Source of the DNA: Chitinophagales bacterium
GTDB lineage: Bacteria; Bacteroidota; Bacteroidia; Chitinophagales; Saprospiraceae
Assembly: GCA_017303875.1 (NCBI GenBank)
Contig: JAFLBP010000036.1
Location: forward strand, 1-57,045
Length of the DNA: 57,045 bases
Reading direction: 5' to 3'
In this document: positions 32,860 through 42,161 of the stretch, piece after piece
Position numbering within the stretch: position 1 is the first letter of the stretch
Layout of the letters: each line of letters starts with the position of its first letter
Notes under the pieces: model-generated
Told to the model about the DNA's origin: nothing
The model's database searches: none
Seen by the model: only the letters and a program-made list of their open reading frames with translations
Made by a program: the position numbers and the translations under genes

Positions 32860-33063
32860 ATGTCCAACAGCCTCACTCCTCGCCTGCTACTCCTGAGCGC
32901 AATCGCCTTGCTGCTCTTTGAGTATCCGCTGCTGTCACTGGCAGATAAAAATGCTTTGCTGGGCGAACTCCCTCTCTTATACGTCTACAGTTTCAGCGTT
33001 TGGTTGCTGCTTATTGTACTCACCGCCCTGCTCATTCGCCGCAAAAAAGATCGTATTCCATGA
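32860..33063 (+). CDS. Small two-helix membrane protein coupled to the symporter-kinase
   Basis: The 67-residue protein has two hydrophobic helices (LLLLSAIALLLFEYPLLSL and VYSFSVWLLLIVLTALLI) and a basic tail RRKKDRIP. Its stop overlaps the kinase ATG as ATGA (33060-33063), so the two are translationally coupled. Small subunits of this size precede solute:sodium symporters in other systems; here it may join the symporter-like half of the kinase. No named family is claimed. Confidence 0.75.
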   Translation: MSNSLTPRLLLLSAIALLLFEYPLLSLADKNALLGELPLLYVYSFSVWLLLIVLTALLIRRKKDRIP

Positions 33064-35792
33064 GCCTCGGAGTGGTATTACTTTGTGCCTTGCTGTATGT
33101 CGGTATACTGTTTGCTACCGCCTGGCGGGTTGATGCACTGGCCAAACAAGGGAAATCCCGGCTTATGCGCAATCCTTATGTCTATAGTTTGTCGCTCGCG
33201 GTGTACTGTACCGCCTGGACCTATTACGGAAGTGTTGGCCGGGCCAGTGCAAGCGGCCTGAGTTTTCTGGCTATTTACCTTGGCCCTGCCATCATCGCGC
33301 CATTATGGTATTTTTTGCTGCGCAAAATGATTGTTATCTCAAAAAATCAGCGCATCAACTCCATCGCCGATTTTATCTCGGCACGCTATGGCAAAAGCGG
33401 ACATTTAGCTACCTTAGTAACCATAATCGCCCTTTTTGGCGTCATTCCCTACATCTCCATCCAATTAAAAGCCGTGTCTTTCAGTATTGATGTACTGACC
33501 GAACACCAATACCCTTACTTCAAGCCGGATGCGCCCCTGCTGGCCGATGCCACTTTCTGGGTAATGCTCGCCATGGCGGTATTTACCATGCTCTTCGGCG
33601 CCCGGAAACTCGACCCCAACGAGCGACATGAGGGTCTGATTGCTGCCGTCGCATTTGAGTCGCTGGTCAAGCTGATTGCCTTTTGGGTGGTTGGGCTGTT
33701 TGTCATCTATGGCTTGTACAACGGATTGGGAGATCTTTTTACCCAGGCGGCTGCAAACCCCGAAACCGCACGTTTATTCAGCTTGTCGGGCGCCGGCGTC
33801 AGCCCCACCTCCTGGACGATGTACATGCTGCTCTCTGCCCTGGCTATTATGCTATTGCCAAGGCAATTTCACGTAGCGGTTGTGGAAAATACGCACCCAA
33901 GGCAGGTGAATACCGCCATGTGGTTGTTCCCCCTTTACCTGTTGCTCATTAATTTTCTGGTGCTGCCGATTGCACTGGCCGGAAAAATGATTTTAGGCAG
34001 CAGTGCTCCCAGCGATACCTATGTATTGACCCTGCCTATCCACGAGCACCTGCATATATTATCCCTGATCGTATTTATTGGCGGCTTTTCTGCGGCCACC
34101 AGTATGGTTATTGTATCTTCCACGGCCATCTCCATCATGGTCAGCAACCATTTGGTACTGCCCATGCTGATCCGTCTGAAACTCATCGGCCAGGAAACCA
34201 CGCCCCGTGGCGCCTCTACCCTGCTGGATGTCAGGCGAGTGAGTATTCTCGGCGTTTTAATGCTGGCTTTGCTGTTTTTGAAAAGTATCGGCGGCAGTTA
34301 CGACCTTGTTTCGGTGGGCCTTATTTCATTTACCGCAGTGGCGCAGTTTGCGCCGTCCGCGCTTTTTGGCATGTATTGGCGCAGGGGTACGCGCAAGGGC
34401 GCCATCGCCGGGCTTTGGATCGGTTTCTTGATCTGGGCGTATTGTTTGCCCGCCGCCGCTATTGCCGAGGCCGGATTTTTATCGCAAAGTTTTATCACAG
34501 ATGGCCCCTGGGGCATCTCCAGCTTACGGCCCTATCACTTGTTTGGTATGGAAGGCATGGACAATATCAGCCATGCCGCCTTTTGGAGTTTATTGCTGAA
34601 CACCGGCGCCTTTTTAATCGTGTCTCTGTATACACAGCCTTCGGCTCTGGAGTTGACACAGGCCAATATTTTTGTCAATATTCACCGCTATGTGGCGGGT
34701 GAAGAATATGATGTGGTCAAACGTGCGGCCAAAATCAGCGACTTGCACCGGGTTATGGGGCGTTTTCTCGATCCTTCACACGTTTCGGCCATTTTTTCCA
34801 ATTTTGAAAAGGAAAACAAGATAAAACTCGATCAGCAAAAAAATGCGGAACCCGAACTGATCAACTACGCCGAAACCCAACTGGCCGGTATTATCGGCGC
34901 CTCTTCGGCCCGTTTGGCCATCGGCTCCGTTGCCAAGGAGGAAAACATCACTTTGGAGGAAGTGATGCAGGTGCTGGAACAAACGCGCGAAGTGCTGCGC
35001 TATTCAAAAGCGCTGGAACAAAAAAGCAGCGAACTGGAAACCACCACCCGACAACTTATTGCCGCCAACGAACAACTTAAAGCGCTCGACCGGCTCAAAG
35101 CCGACTTCATCACCACCGTTACCCATGAATTGCGCACGCCGGTAACCAGCATCAAGGCGCTTTCAAAAATTTTGCTCGATTATCGCGCCGAACTGCCGGA
35201 AGAAAAATTGCAGTCCTACCTCAATATCCTCGTCAGTGAAAGCGAACGCATCAGCCGCCTCATAAACCAGGTGCTCGACATTGAAAAAATAGAATCGGGC
35301 ACCGATGAATACCTGCCGACCGAGCCGTTTAGCTTAGATGAAATTGTGCGCACCACTGCCGGTGGTATGGCGCAGTTGTTCCGGGAACGCAGTATTGAAT
35401 TTACCAGTAATATTCCGGAGGAAACACTGGAAGTGGCCGGCAACCGCGACCGCATTGTGCAGGTGGTTGTCAACCTGTTGTCTAATGCCCTAAAATTCTG
35501 CGACGCACGGGAAGGCCGGGTAAGCCTGAGCCTTCAAAAAGCGGGCAGCGAAGCAGTGTTGCGCGTCGCCGACAATGGCAAGGGTATTCCGCCCGAACAA
35601 CATGTGCATATTTTTGATAAATTTACCCAATTGAACTCCAAAACCGAAGGCAAACCCCAGGGAACAGGCCTCGGATTATACATTACCCGGAAAATTGTAG
35701 AACACCACGGCGGCAGTATAAAAGTGATGAGTGCCGTAGGAGCAGGTGCAACTTTTGAGGTCAGGCTGCCGATTTACCCGTCGAACACATGA
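33060..35792 (+). CDS. Solute:sodium symporter-fused sensor histidine kinase (CbrA-like)
   Basis: The start is at the ATG overlapping the preceding stop. Of 910 residues, the first 530 or so are a sodium:solute symporter domain with about 13 helices (VYSLSLAVYCTAWTYYGSVG, RINSIADFISARYGKSG, IVFIGGFSAATSMVIVSSTA). A linker with coiled-coil character follows, then a HisKA domain with phospho-accepting His689 in THELRTPVTS, and an HATPase (NLLSNALKF, VADNGKGIPP, GTGLGLYITRK). This is the architecture of CbrA-type kinases that sense or transport organic nutrients. It likely phosphorylates the receiver protein encoded next. Confidence 0.93.
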   Translation: MSLGVVLLCALLYVGILFATAWRVDALAKQGKSRLMRNPYVYSLSLAVYCTAWTYYGSVGRASASGLSFLAIYLGPAIIAPLWYFLLRKMIVISKNQRINSIADFISARYGKSGHLATLVTIIALFGVIPYISIQLKAVSFSIDVLTEHQYPYFKPDAPLLADATFWVMLAMAVFTMLFGARKLDPNERHEGLIAAVAFESLVKLIAFWVVGLFVIYGLYNGLGDLFTQAAANPETARLFSLSGAGVSPTSWTMYMLLSALAIMLLPRQFHVAVVENTHPRQVNTAMWLFPLYLLLINFLVLPIALAGKMILGSSAPSDTYVLTLPIHEHLHILSLIVFIGGFSAATSMVIVSSTAISIMVSNHLVLPMLIRLKLIGQETTPRGASTLLDVRRVSILGVLMLALLFLKSIGGSYDLVSVGLISFTAVAQFAPSALFGMYWRRGTRKGAIAGLWIGFLIWAYCLPAAAIAEAGFLSQSFITDGPWGISSLRPYHLFGMEGMDNISHAAFWSLLLNTGAFLIVSLYTQPSALELTQANIFVNIHRYVAGEEYDVVKRAAKISDLHRVMGRFLDPSHVSAIFSNFEKENKIKLDQQKNAEPELINYAETQLAGIIGASSARLAIGSVAKEENITLEEVMQVLEQTREVLRYSKALEQKSSELETTTRQLIAANEQLKALDRLKADFITTVTHELRTPVTSIKALSKILLDYRAELPEEKLQSYLNILVSESERISRLINQVLDIEKIESGTDEYLPTEPFSLDEIVRTTAGGMAQLFRERSIEFTSNIPEETLEVAGNRDRIVQVVVNLLSNALKFCDAREGRVSLSLQKAGSEAVLRVADNGKGIPPEQHVHIFDKFTQLNSKTEGKPQGTGLGLYITRKIVEHHGGSIKVMSAVGAGATFEVRLPIYPSNT

Positions 35793-35938
35793 GTTTTTGA
35801 TGGTTAAATAATTTTTATTCAGATATGGATTTTATGTATCGGGTAAAAGACCTACTTTTATACCGGAAACCGATTCTTAACCACCCTTCTTGCTGCATAC
35901 CTGAATCTTCAACGAGTCAAAACGACGGAACAAGCTTT

Positions 35939-36316
35939 ATGAATTTCAAGCCTAAAGTACTGCTCGTGGATGATGAGCCGAACATCCTTACCGCCATTGA
36001 GTTCCTGCTCGAACGTGAAGGATTTGTCATTTCCAAAGCCTATAACGGCCTCGAAGCCCTCGAAATTGCGGATGCGACCATCCCCGATCTCATCGTGCTG
36101 GATGTCATGATGCCAGGCATGGACGGCTTTGAAGTAGCCCGCCACCTGCGCCAGAATAGCAAATTAGACGATACTAAAATTATCTTCCTAACCGCAAAAG
36201 GCGCGGAACAGGATCGCAAAAACGGCTACGCCAATGGTGGTGAATACTACCTGATCAAACCCTTCGATAATGATTTTTTCGTGAGCACTATTCACGAAAT
36301 TATGGCCTACGGCTAA
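35939..36316 (+). CDS. Single-domain response regulator
   Basis: The start is set at the ATG giving MNFKPKVLLVDDEP; the upstream in-frame extension has no receiver features. The 125 residues are one receiver domain: acidic pair D11-D12, phosphoacceptor Asp55 in LIVLDVMMPG, Thr in FLTAKG and Lys in YYLIKPF. There is no output domain, so it must act through a partner or a phosphorelay. It lies 146 bp after the symporter-kinase, its probable phosphodonor. Confidence 0.9.
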   Translation: MNFKPKVLLVDDEPNILTAIEFLLEREGFVISKAYNGLEALEIADATIPDLIVLDVMMPGMDGFEVARHLRQNSKLDDTKIIFLTAKGAEQDRKNGYANGGEYYLIKPFDNDFFVSTIHEIMAYG

Positions 36317-36398
36317 AGAGCGCCGCCTTTTATACGCTGATTTTCAGAATTTGGTCATAAAACTGCCAAACAGGGGATTTATGAAAAAAATATTCGCA

Positions 36399-36428
36399 CA
36401 TATATACTTATCTATATATTTTATTTTA
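36399..36428 (+). promoter_or_regulatory. AT-rich putative promoter region of the PrpE-like gene
   Basis: CATATATACTTATCTATATA is followed by TAACTTCG, an imperfect -7 box. The AT string resembles the spacer of the promoter at 28709-28738. Confidence 0.4.
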
Positions 36429-36476
36429 TAACTTCGCACCGTTGTATTTTAAACACCTGACCAACATTACCCGACT

Positions 36477-38366
36477 ATGCGCTACGAAAACATTTACCGC
36501 AAAAGCATAGAAAACCCGACCGGCTTTTGGGAAGAACAAGCCAAAAGTATTCCCTGGTTCAGTTTTCCTAAAAAAATACTGAGCAAAGACGAAAACGGTC
36601 TTTACCGCTGGTACAACGGCGGGAAGCTCAACACTTCCTACCTCGCGCTGGACTATCACGTTGAAAATGGACGCGGTGATCAGACCGCCATCATATACGA
36701 CTCCCCCGTCACCCAAACTTTTCGCCATATCACCTACCGCGAGCTGCGCGATGAGGTGGCGCAATTTGCCGGTGCGCTCCGGCAGCTCGGCGTAGAGCAG
36801 GGTGATCGTGTCATTATTTATATGCCCATGGTGCCGCAGGTCGCGGTTGCTATGTTGGCCTGTGCCCGGCTCGGCGCCGTACATTCCGTTGTGTTTGGCG
36901 GTTTTGCCCCCCACGAGCTGGCACTGCGTATTGAAGATGCCAAACCCAAAGTGCTACTTACAGCCAGCGCAGGAGTGGAATTTACCAAAATCATCCCCTA
37001 TAAATCCATTATCGATGAAGCGCTCGCCGAATCTACACACAAAGTAGACCACGTAGTGATGTATCAGCGCTGGTTCAAACGCACACCACTCACCCGGACT
37101 AACGAACACGACTGGGACGAACTCCTGCGCAAAGCCACGCCCGTTGACCCTGTTCCGGTAGACGCCACCGACCCGCTGTACATCCTGTACACCAGCGGTA
37201 CCACCGGCAAACCCAAAGGCATCGTGCGCGACAACGGCGGCCACGCCGTTGCCCTGCGCTACTCCATGGAAACGGTGTACAATGTAAAACCCGGCGAAGT
37301 ATTCTGGGCAGCCAGCGACGTGGGCTGGGTTGTAGGGCATTCCTACATCGTGTACGCGCCACTCATAAGTGGTTGCACCACAGTGCTATATGAAGGAAAG
37401 CCTGTGCGCACTCCCGACGCGGGCGCATTCTGGCGCGTCATTGAAGAACACAAGGTGAATGTGTTTTTTACCGCACCCACCGCTTTCCGGGCCATCAAAA
37501 AAGAAGATCCGGAAGGCGCCCTCAAAGCAAAATACGACATCAGTTGCCTGCGACAACTCTTTCTGGCCGGCGAACGCTGCGACGTGGCAACCCTCGAATG
37601 GGCGCAACAACTGCTGCAAATACCGGTCATTGACCACTGGTGGCAAACTGAATCCGGCTGGCCCATGCTCGCCAACCCCACCGGTATTGAGCTGATGCCC
37701 GTTAAGCCCGGCTCTGCAAGCAAACCGGTTCCGGGTTTTCAGGTGGAAATTCTGGATTCGGAGTCCAATCCGCTTGGCCCGAACCAGGAAGGCGCGGTCG
37801 GCGTACGCCTGCCCCTGCCCCCCGGCTGCCTGCCTACCCTCTGGGAACAACCCGAGCGCTACATCCAAAGCTATCTGAGCGCCTACCCCGGTTATTACTT
37901 TACCGGCGACGGTGGTTACAAGGACGAGGACGGCTATTTTTACATCACCGGGCGTATAGATGATGTGATTAATGTGGCTGGCCACCGGCTTTCCACCGCC
38001 GATATGGAAGAAATTGTAGCGGCCCACCCCGCCGTGGCCGAATGCGCCGTGATCGGCGTGGAAGACCAGCTCAAAGGCCAGGTGCCGATCGGGTTGGTGG
38101 TGCTAAAAGCCGGTGCTTCAATTTCGCAGGACATGCTTGAAAAAGAATTAGCCAATATGGTGCGCGAACGCCTTGGCGCAATCGCCTGCTTTAAAAGTGC
38201 CACCATTGTAGCCCGTTTGCCCAAAACCCGTTCCGGCAAAATCCTGCGCCGCGTCATGCGCGCCATTGCCGACGGAAAACCCTACACTGCTCCGTCCACC
38301 ATAGAGGACATGAGTGTGCTGGATGAAATTGGAGAAGCACTTCAGGAGAAAAAACTGGCACATTAA
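36477..38366 (+). CDS. prpE: Acyl-CoA synthetase, propionyl-CoA synthetase-like
   Basis: The 629-residue adenylate-forming enzyme activates a short carboxylic acid with ATP and CoA. Visible motifs: nucleotide loop TSGTTGKPKGIVRDNGGH, WWQTESGWP, GDGGYKDEDGYFYITGRIDD and the catalytic C-terminal Lys in RLPKTRSGKILRR. The segment RDNGGHAVALRYSM is typical of propionyl-CoA synthetases (PrpE/ACSS3) rather than acetyl-CoA synthetase. Lysine acetylation commonly regulates the PKTRSGK site. It pairs with Acs downstream. Confidence 0.88.
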   Translation: MRYENIYRKSIENPTGFWEEQAKSIPWFSFPKKILSKDENGLYRWYNGGKLNTSYLALDYHVENGRGDQTAIIYDSPVTQTFRHITYRELRDEVAQFAGALRQLGVEQGDRVIIYMPMVPQVAVAMLACARLGAVHSVVFGGFAPHELALRIEDAKPKVLLTASAGVEFTKIIPYKSIIDEALAESTHKVDHVVMYQRWFKRTPLTRTNEHDWDELLRKATPVDPVPVDATDPLYILYTSGTTGKPKGIVRDNGGHAVALRYSMETVYNVKPGEVFWAASDVGWVVGHSYIVYAPLISGCTTVLYEGKPVRTPDAGAFWRVIEEHKVNVFFTAPTAFRAIKKEDPEGALKAKYDISCLRQLFLAGERCDVATLEWAQQLLQIPVIDHWWQTESGWPMLANPTGIELMPVKPGSASKPVPGFQVEILDSESNPLGPNQEGAVGVRLPLPPGCLPTLWEQPERYIQSYLSAYPGYYFTGDGGYKDEDGYFYITGRIDDVINVAGHRLSTADMEEIVAAHPAVAECAVIGVEDQLKGQVPIGLVVLKAGASISQDMLEKELANMVRERLGAIACFKSATIVARLPKTRSGKILRRVMRAIADGKPYTAPSTIEDMSVLDEIGEALQEKKLAH

Positions 38367-38451
38367 TATGCCGACGTCGGATTGACAGGCAAACAACGCT
38401 GCACTATCAATCCATCGTTAAGAATGTTTTCGTTTTGATTTAGTTGAAGTT

Positions 38452-38486
38452 CCGGGGCGCTGGAGTAATTCTTTCGCCCCGGTTTT
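38452..38486 (+). terminator. Rho-independent terminator between the PrpE-like gene and acs
   Basis: CCGGGGCG (38452-38459) pairs with CGCCCCGG (38475-38482), then TTTT. It suggests acs has its own promoter in the 120 bases that follow, though no clear -7 box is seen. Confidence 0.85.
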
Positions 38487-38609
38487 CAATTGAATAAGCT
38501 ACATTAGCCGCTGCAAAGTTGTTTTTTAAAACATAAACCTCGCAGTTGATCAATTTTTCAAATCCACCCAAAACGGGTATCCATTGATAAAAAAATTACA
38601 CCACAGCCC

Positions 38610-40511
38610 ATGTCAATTCAAATTCAATCACTCGAACAATACCGGGAAGTTTACCAAAAAAGCGTAGCCGACCCGGAAGGCTTCTGGGCCGAACAAGCCT
38701 CCTCGTTCCAGTGGCGCAAACCCTGGCGCCAGGTGCTTAAATGGAATTTCCGCGAACCCAATGTGAAATGGTTTGTCGGCGGCCGCCTCAACATCACTGA
38801 AAACTGCCTCGACCGGCACCTCGAAACCCGTGGCAAACAAACCGCGCTTATCTGGGAACCCAATGATCCCAAGCAAAAAGCGCGCAAAATCACGTACAAA
38901 CAGCTCTACGGACAGGTTTGCCAGTTCGCCAACGCCCTCAAAGCCGAAGGCGTGAAGAAGGGCGATCGCGTGTGCATTTACATGCCCATGGTGCCCGAAC
39001 TAACAGTAGCCGTACTCGCCTGCGCCCGCATCGGCGCCATCCACTCGGTCGTTTTTGCCGGTTTTAGCGCCGTTTCCCTCTCCGACCGCATCAAAGATGC
39101 CGAGTGTACCGTCGTGCTGACTTCCGACTTCAACGCCCGCGGCGTTAAAAATATTCCGGTAAAACAGGTCGTGGATGAAGCACTCGCTATGGGCTGCGAA
39201 TCCGTCACCAAAGTAATTGTACAAAAAAACACCGGCGATCCGCTCAAAATGGTGGAAGGCCGCGACATCTGGTGGCACGACGTCATCAAAGGCAAACGCA
39301 AAACCTGCAAAGCCACCATTGTAGACAGTGAAGACCCGCTTTTCATCCTCTACACCTCCGGCTCTACCGGCAAGCCCAAAGGCGTGGTACACACCCAGGG
39401 CGGCTATATGGTGTACACGGAATATACCTTCCGCAATGTGTTCCAGTACCAGGATGGCGATATTTATTGGTGTACGGCCGACGTGGGTTGGATCACCGGC
39501 CACTCTTACATCATTTACGGACCGCTGCTTGCCGGCGCCACCACCATGATGTTTGAAGGCGTGCCGACCTTCCCTGATCCGGGTCGTTTTTGGGATGTCA
39601 TTCAGCGCCACAAAGTCAATATTTTCTACACCGCCCCAACGGCCATCCGCGCCCTCATGGCCGCTGGCGATCAGTGGGTAAAAGGTCGCCGGATGCCTTC
39701 GCTGCGCGTGTTGGGCACCGTGGGCGAGCCTATCAATGAAGAAGCCTGGCACTGGTACAATGAGCGCGTGGGCAAAAAACGCTGCCCGATTGTAGATACC
39801 TGGTGGCAAACCGAAACCGGTGGCATTATGATCTCGCCGCTGGCGGGCATCACGCCCTTGAAACCCTGTCTGGCCACCCTGCCCTTGCCGGGCATTCAGC
39901 CTTGCCTCGTAGACGCGGCGGGCAATGAAATTGAAGGCAACGATGTGGAAGGCATGCTTTGTATCAAGTATCCCTGGCCATCCATCATCCGCACCACATA
40001 CGGCGACCATGAGCGCTGCCGCACCAACTATTTTGCGGCGTTTAAAGATAAATATTTCACCGGTGACGGCGCCCGCCGCGATGCCGACGGCTACTACCGC
40101 ATCATCGGCCGTGTGGACGATGTGATCAATGTATCGGGCCACCGTATTGGTACCGCTGAAGTGGAGGATGCCATCAATAAAACGCCGGGTGTGGTCGAAT
40201 CCGCTGTGGTGGGTTATCCGCACGACATCAAAGGCCAAGGCATTTACGCTTACGTCATTACCGGCGATGCCATCAGCGATCCGGATGCATTCAAAAAGCA
40301 AATTCTGGATGTGGTGACCAAAGAAATCGGCCCCATCGCCAAGCCGGATAAAATTCAACTCGTGCCTGGTTTGCCGAAAACCCGTTCGGGCAAAATTATG
40401 CGTCGCATCCTGCGGAAAATCGCCGAAGGCGATGTGTCGAACCTCGGCGACATCTCTACCCTCCTCAATCCGGAAGTGGTAGAAGACATCAAGGAAGGCG
40501 CAGGATTATAA
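38610..40511 (+). CDS. acs: Acetyl-CoA synthetase
   Basis: The 633-residue enzyme makes acetyl-CoA from acetate, ATP and CoA. Motifs: YTSGSTGKPKGVVHTQGG, EPINEEAWHW, DTWWQTETGG, GDGARRDADGYYRIIGRVDD and the acetylatable Lys in PKTRSGKIMRRI. Length and motif order match bacterial Acs. It is the last gene of the locus, following the PrpE-like gene after a terminator. A tandem repeat array starts one base past the stop codon. Confidence 0.95.
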   Translation: MSIQIQSLEQYREVYQKSVADPEGFWAEQASSFQWRKPWRQVLKWNFREPNVKWFVGGRLNITENCLDRHLETRGKQTALIWEPNDPKQKARKITYKQLYGQVCQFANALKAEGVKKGDRVCIYMPMVPELTVAVLACARIGAIHSVVFAGFSAVSLSDRIKDAECTVVLTSDFNARGVKNIPVKQVVDEALAMGCESVTKVIVQKNTGDPLKMVEGRDIWWHDVIKGKRKTCKATIVDSEDPLFILYTSGSTGKPKGVVHTQGGYMVYTEYTFRNVFQYQDGDIYWCTADVGWITGHSYIIYGPLLAGATTMMFEGVPTFPDPGRFWDVIQRHKVNIFYTAPTAIRALMAAGDQWVKGRRMPSLRVLGTVGEPINEEAWHWYNERVGKKRCPIVDTWWQTETGGIMISPLAGITPLKPCLATLPLPGIQPCLVDAAGNEIEGNDVEGMLCIKYPWPSIIRTTYGDHERCRTNYFAAFKDKYFTGDGARRDADGYYRIIGRVDDVINVSGHRIGTAEVEDAINKTPGVVESAVVGYPHDIKGQGIYAYVITGDAISDPDAFKKQILDVVTKEIGPIAKPDKIQLVPGLPKTRSGKIMRRILRKIAEGDVSNLGDISTLLNPEVVEDIKEGAGL

Positions 40512-40512
40512 C

Positions 40513-40547
40513 GATGAGCGATGAGCGATGAGTGATGAGTGATGAGT
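40513..40547. repeat. GATGAGY heptamer array at the acs stop
   Basis: Five perfect 7-bp units (GATGAGC twice, GATGAGT three times) start one base after the TAA stop. Confidence 0.9.
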
Positions 40548-40634
40548 GTTTTGGGGTGCAGGAGGCGGAGCCTTTCCGGGTACAATCTGTGAGAAAATAC
40601 ATGACCGGGTAGCGTATGATGCTACTTCACCCCT

Positions 40635-40770
40635 GGCCACGTATGTTTCTCACAGATGGTACACGGAAGGTTTCGCACAAATGACACACAGATCATTTTT
40701 ACAGATGCACAGAATTCTGTGTTTTCTGTGTGTATGATCTGTGTATTTCTGTGCGAAACCCTACGTGGCC
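40635..40770. repeat. Palindromic repeat with CACAGAT motifs
   Basis: GGCCACGTA (40635-40643) mirrors TACGTGGCC (40762-40770), and GTTTCGCACA (40670-40679) mirrors TGTGCGAAAC (40750-40759), with inner CACACAGATCAT and ATGATCTGTG arms. The whole could fold as one long stem-loop between convergent genes. Confidence 0.85.
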
Positions 40771-40829
40771 CGGCAGTGCCCAGCAGAAGTAATAGACTAT
40801 TATCACTCTGATTACCAAACACTTACAAT

Positions 40830-41780
40830 CTAATAATACCAATGAATCTTCGGAGGCCGCAACCAATAGCGTTCCCCCGTGTACAGCAAGACCTCAATTG
40901 AGATGCTGTCTAACAAATGTGCCTTGCTTTTATGTATCCTTTGGAAGTCTTTACCTTCTTCAAACCTAAGCGTAATGGGAGAGGGCGTTTGCCATTGCAG
41001 AATACTGTCAATTAACAAATCGTCCATGAGGGCAATATGATGAAGGCCAATACTATCCCGCTTATTATTAGTAGAGGCAAACATATATAGTTCAGGCTTT
41101 GGGAAACCAGCATTGGAAATAAGGTAAGCTACGGCACTACGGATTTGCTCCTCTGCCTTATTATCCCGCTCCTGATACGAACGATCAGCTCCCAATTCAC
41201 CCCACTGAAAATAATATTGTTTGCCAGAACAACTAATAGCCATCTGGCTGGATCTATTTCGGCAACAAAATTGAGAAGTTCCTTTTCTTTTAAAATAATC
41301 AATTGTATCTAACCAGATCGGCAGGCATCTGTAGTTCAATCCTTCCAATCGCCGTTGGAAAGCGTCTATTACTCCTTGCGAAACTAATTTTGATCTGTAA
41401 AACTTTTTGGGCTTATGGGGCGGCCCATCATGATAATAATATATATCCATATACCATTGCTGCTTTTGTTTGTAAGCAATACAAGTAATATCCACATACC
41501 ATACAAAACTGTATCGGTATATATAAAGGGAGTCAAATGAGTAATAATCTTTACGACATTTAAAAAAATTATCATTTCCATGGGTGAATGGATTGTCCAT
41601 GATAATTTCAAGAGTAATGGAATCGCCTGAAGTAGGTATTAAATTACAGCGCATAGAATCTGCATTAGATACAGCTTTTTCTACTTGCATATTTGGCTTT
41701 TTCTGTTTGGATTGGCAATGCCAAACAAATATCAGAACAGGCAGTACAAGAAGTGCTAATAATCGATAATTTCGTTTCAT
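40830..41780 (-). CDS. Hypothetical lipoprotein
   Basis: The 316-residue protein has a signal with Cys in IFVWHCQSKQKK, suggesting a lipoprotein. It is rich in Tyr, Trp and Cys, with YIYRYSFVWYVDITCIAYK in the middle. I do not recognise a domain. Base composition is strongly AT-rich compared with Acs upstream, hinting at horizontal gain. Neighbouring sequences are palindromic repeats on both sides, so it may sit in a mobile-prone slot. Confidence 0.65.
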   Translation of the reverse strand: MKRNYRLLALLVLPVLIFVWHCQSKQKKPNMQVEKAVSNADSMRCNLIPTSGDSITLEIIMDNPFTHGNDNFFKCRKDYYSFDSLYIYRYSFVWYVDITCIAYKQKQQWYMDIYYYHDGPPHKPKKFYRSKLVSQGVIDAFQRRLEGLNYRCLPIWLDTIDYFKRKGTSQFCCRNRSSQMAISCSGKQYYFQWGELGADRSYQERDNKAEEQIRSAVAYLISNAGFPKPELYMFASTNNKRDSIGLHHIALMDDLLIDSILQWQTPSPITLRFEEGKDFQRIHKSKAHLLDSISIEVLLYTGERYWLRPPKIHWYY

Positions 41781-41907
41781 TGGAGCAGTTGTTTTTTAGT
41801 GGTGGAAATATACATGAAATTGCTGCATCTGATCGGTGCTTATCTGTTGAGGATCGAAGATTGGCGGCACATCCGGCCGGGGAACTATCGGGACCGGACT
41901 TTAAGGC

Positions 41908-42085
41908 CGGGCACCTTTTGTCTGAACCGGGATTTGGGGGGATTTTTAGATTTTGTAGATTGGATTTTGGATTGATTTACGGAAAGCGTTATTACTAGCA
42001 TCGATCCAAATCATTAAGACAAATCCAATCCCCCAAATCTAAAAATCCCCCCAAATCCCGGTTCAGACGAAAGAGGCCAGGCACT
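41908..42085. repeat. Palindromic repeat with GATTTGGGGGGATTTTTAG arms
   Basis: The left arm (about 41920-41977) contains CCGGGATTTGGGGGGATTTT; the right arm (about 42010-42069) contains AAAATCCCCCCAAATCCCGG in inverted order, with further pairing of TCTGAACC/GGTTCAGA outside. Loop contains ATTACTAGC. Confidence 0.9.
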
Positions 42086-42147
42086 TACAAAAGTACCTAA
42101 ACACCCAAACATTCATCGTTCATCATTTATAGTTCATCGTTTTCCCC

Positions 42148-42155
42148 TATCTTTG
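42148..42155 (+). promoter_or_regulatory. TATCTTTG box six bases before the DUF3137-type gene
   Basis: Perfect TAnnTTTG, ending six bases before the ATG at 42162. Same geometry as the box at 27964-27971. No good -33 element. Confidence 0.5.
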
Positions 42156-42161
42156 GGCCTT

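Noticed and set aside
36380..36430. Possible leader peptide MKKIFAHIYLSIYFIL before the PrpE-like gene
   Set aside because: AT-rich sequence gives such short frames by chance and no attenuator-like hairpin follows.
39000..40358. 452-codon antisense frame within acs
   Set aside because: It is the mirror of a strongly conserved gene with high third-base GC; no domain is visible.
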